In this document: piece by piece, positions 62,233-64,000 of the stretch
Position numbering within the stretch: the first letter of the stretch is position 1
Layout: each line of letters opens with the position of its first letter
Source of the DNA: Opitutia bacterium
GTDB taxonomy: Bacteria; Verrucomicrobiota; Verrucomicrobiia; Opitutales; Opitutaceae
Length of the DNA: 64,000 nt
Direction of reading: 5' to 3'
Assembly (NCBI GenBank): GCA_016217545.1
Contig: JACRHT010000006.1
Span: forward strand, 1-64,000
Position numbers and translations under genes: made by a program
The notes under the pieces: generated by a model
What the model was told of the DNA's origin: nothing
The model's database searches: none
Seen by the model: the letters and a program-made list of their open reading frames with translations, nothing else

Positions 62233-62921
62233 GCGGTGGCGCCTGCGAAGAACGCCGGCAGACGCGCACGGAACTCGGCGGCGAGCGCGGCCTTCACGTC
62301 CGCGAGGTCGACGGTGCGGCCGAGCTCGAGCTGCAGCGACGTGACGGTGCCGTCGGCGGCGGTGATACCGCAGGGGATGATGCCGGTGAAGGGGGTGAGG
62401 TCGGTGTTCACGTTCAGCGCGAAGCCGTGGAACGTCGTCCATTTTTTCACGGCGACGCCGATGGCGGCGATTTTGCGCTTCTCGATCCAGATGCCGGTTT
62501 TGCCGGGATTCCGGCCGGCGGTGAGGCCGAAGCGCGCCACGCTGGCGATCATCACGTCCTCGAGGAAACGCAGGTAGGCGTGCAGGTCTTTGCGTGGGGC
62601 GAGGTTCACGATCGGGTAACCGACGACTTGGCCGGGACCGTGGTAGGTGATGTCGCCGCCGCGGTTGGTCGTGATGACTTCGATGCCGCGGCGGGCGAGT
62701 TCGGCTTGTTGCCAAAGAAGATTGGCCTCGGCGCCGCGGCGCACGCCCATCGTGAAGACGGGGTTGTGCTCCGTGAAGACGAGCGTGTCGGGCGCGCGGC
62801 CGTCGTTGCGCGCCGCGACGAGTTCCTCCTGCCGCCGCCACGCGTCCGCATATGCGGTGCGGCCCCAGTCGACGAGGTCGAGGGGGAGCACCGGTGCGGT
62901 GGCGGGCGGCTGATCGGCCAT
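62229..62921 (-). CDS. lipB: Octanoyl-[ACP]:protein octanoyltransferase
   Basis: A 230-residue enzyme that transfers octanoate from acyl carrier protein to lipoyl domains before LipA acts. RGGDITYHGPGQVVGYPI (about 88-105) is the family signature. GIIPCGI supplies the nucleophile Cys and IAAIGVAVKKW the catalytic Lys. The length is typical. It is the first gene of the lipB/TMTC/lipA minus-strand cluster. Confidence 0.95.
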   Translation of the reverse strand: MADQPPATAPVLPLDLVDWGRTAYADAWRRQEELVAARNDGRAPDTLVFTEHNPVFTMGVRRGAEANLLWQQAELARRGIEVITTNRGGDITYHGPGQVVGYPIVNLAPRKDLHAYLRFLEDVMIASVARFGLTAGRNPGKTGIWIEKRKIAAIGVAVKKWTTFHGFALNVNTDLTPFTGIIPCGITAADGTVTSLQLELGRTVDLADVKAALAAEFRARLPAFFAGATA

Positions 62922-62980
62922 GGCCGGAAAGGTAGGGCGGTGCGGGTAGCGCGCCAGAGAGAAAAGGCCGCGTCTGGCAT

Positions 62981-63053
62981 TTGTAGGAGCCTGCTTGCAG
63001 GCGACCCGAACGTCGTTCGCGGCACCGTGTCGCCTGCAAGCAGGCTCCTACAA
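62981..63053. repeat. REP-type inverted repeat
   Basis: A 25-base unit ttgtaggagcctgcttgcag (plus gcgac) at 62981-63005 recurs as its exact reverse complement at 63029-63053, around a 23-base centre. The unit is itself partly palindromic and resembles known bacterial REP sequences (GTAGGAGC-type). It lies between the divergent lipB and lysS genes. Confidence 0.88.
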
Positions 63054-63142
63054 GAGGTTTTTCGGGGGGCGTGTTGGCGAGCCGGCTAGAACCCAATTTC
63101 CGTTTGCCCCGGGCGGGGGCGCGCCCAATCGTGCGCGGTTCC

Positions 63143-64000
63143 ATGAGCGAGAACCAGCAGGACATCACTCACGACCAGTTCGCCGTGCGGCGCCAAAAGC
63201 TGCAGGAAATGCGCGCGGGCGGCTTCGATCCGTTCCAGGCCAACGCCGCGCAGACGCACTTCTCGCAGGACGCCAAAGCGCTCTACGTCGATGGGCAGGA
63301 TTACGCGGCGACCGTCTCGGTCGCCGGTCGCCTCGTGACGTTCCGCGTGCAGGGCGGCAGCTCGTTCGTGAAGATTCAGGACCAGCATGGTCAGATCCAG
63401 CTCTATTTCCGCAAGGACGTGCTCGGCGAGGACCGCTACGGCGTGTTCAAGAAGCAGCTCGATCTCGGGGACATCATCGGCGTGACCGGCGCGTTGTTCA
63501 AAACCAAGACCGGCGAAATCACGGTGCGCGTCGATGCGTTCACGCTCGTGTCGAAGGCGCTGCGTCCGCTCCCGGAGAAGTGGCACGGTCTCACGGATCC
63601 CGAGCAGGTTTACCGTCAGCGTTACCTCGACCTGATCGTCAACGCCGAGTCGCGCGCGCGGCTCATGCTGCGCAGCAAGATCGTGGCGAGCATCCGCTCG
63701 ACGCTGGCGAAGCGCAGCTTCTTCGAAGTCGAGACGCCGGTGCTCGAAGGCGTGGCGGGCGGCGCGGCGGCGCGGCCGTTCACGACGCACCACAACGCGC
63801 TCGGCGCGGACTTCTTCCTGCGCATCGCGCTCGAGCTGCGCCTGAAGCGCCTGCTCGTCGGCGGCTACGACCGCGTGTTCGAGATCGGCCGCGTGTTCCG
63901 CAACGAGGGCGTCTCGCGCAAGCACAACCCCGAGTTCACCATGCTAGAGGTTTATCAGGCTTACTCGGATTTTGGCGGCATGATGGAGCTGCTCAAGGCG
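63143..64000 (+). CDS. lysS: Lysyl-tRNA synthetase, class II (3' end cut by the window edge)
   Basis: The first 286 codons of an open frame running off the right edge. It has the N-terminal OB-fold anticodon-binding domain (about 45-160: VAGRLVTFRVQGGSSFVKIQ, IQLYFRKD) and the start of the class II core (WHGLTDPEQVYRQRYLDLI, FFEVETPVLEGVAGGAAARP, then motif 2 FEIGRVFRNEGVSRKHNPEF). It charges tRNA-Lys. The start ATG gives MSENQQDITHDQFAVRR. The REP element lies about 90 bases upstream. Confidence 0.94.
   Translation, partial: MSENQQDITHDQFAVRRQKLQEMRAGGFDPFQANAAQTHFSQDAKALYVDGQDYAATVSVAGRLVTFRVQGGSSFVKIQDQHGQIQLYFRKDVLGEDRYGVFKKQLDLGDIIGVTGALFKTKTGEITVRVDAFTLVSKALRPLPEKWHGLTDPEQVYRQRYLDLIVNAESRARLMLRSKIVASIRSTLAKRSFFEVETPVLEGVAGGAAARPFTTHHNALGADFFLRIALELRLKRLLVGGYDRVFEIGRVFRNEGVSRKHNPEFTMLEVYQAYSDFGGMMELLKA

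Overview
The window looks like a chromosomal segment of a Verrucomicrobiota bacterium, most likely an Opitutaceae relative. The evidence is inferential: high GC (around 65 percent by eye), secreted NHL/Ig-like proteins with Gly-rich C-terminal sorting tails, a large carboxypeptidase-regulatory-domain TonB-dependent receptor, DUF4412 and GxxExxY genes, and a chlamydia-like (PVC superphylum) ribonucleotide reductase. No rRNA, tRNA, CRISPR array or complete insertion sequence was recognised. Genes are dense and both strands are used.

Layout. 1-6200: class I ribonucleotide reductase, nrdB then nrdA, on the minus strand, with a lipoprotein gene beyond nrdA and a decayed copy of the nrdA 3' end beyond that. 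6.5-12 kb: a 5'-truncated TPR gene, a decayed copy of the 3' end of a TonB-dependent receptor, a small secreted-protein gene, and the intact 1112-aa receptor. 12-17.3 kb: a DUF4412 protein, a thioesterase, then a minus-strand cluster of TesA-like esterase, beta-barrel-like protein, cupredoxin-like protein and membrane adenylate/guanylate cyclase. 17.3-20.9 kb: the YbbA/YbbP ABC pair, divergent from the esterase as in E. coli, with a GxxExxY gene fragment bounded by perfect 18-bp inverted repeats between the two. 21-24.4 kb: FKBP isomerase, polyphosphate glucokinase-like ROK kinase, FAD oxidoreductase and LytTR response regulator. 24.6-29.5 kb: a MacAB-like exporter with one membrane fusion protein, one ATPase and two permeases. 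29.5-33.9 kb: two paralogous membrane-anchored TPR proteins. 33.9-40.1 kb (minus): an enlarged adenylate-kinase-like protein, a U32 peptidase, an MFS transporter and a LysR regulator. 40.2-42.8 kb: a 58-aa hydrophobic peptide and an ECF sigma / membrane-anchored protein / PDZ protein unit. 42.9-49.7 kb: DUF4199, AIM24, PIN-PhoH, then peptide deformylase, cobalamin adenosyltransferase and a DUF6580-like membrane protein. 48-52.3 kb: a membrane protein, a coiled-coil protein and a CaCA-like exchanger. 52.6-54.1 kb: an MBL-fold hydrolase and AMP nucleosidase. 54.2-59.2 kb: two giant NHL/Ig paralogues. 59.2-63 kb: lipA, a TMTC-like TPR membrane protein and lipB. The 5' part of lysS runs off the right edge.

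The most notable signals are four. The R2 subunit has Leu where the radical Tyr should be and Glu in place of the usual first Asp ligand, which is class Ic-like; it pairs with an R1 that appears to carry three ATP-cones. In two places a small cell-envelope protein gene lies between an intact gene and a decayed copy of that gene's own 3' end. The ybbA-ybbP operon is split by a GxxExxY fragment with perfect inverted repeats. A dispersed DNA repeat has inserted in frame twice in the U32 peptidase gene. Everything was read by eye; no database search was run.
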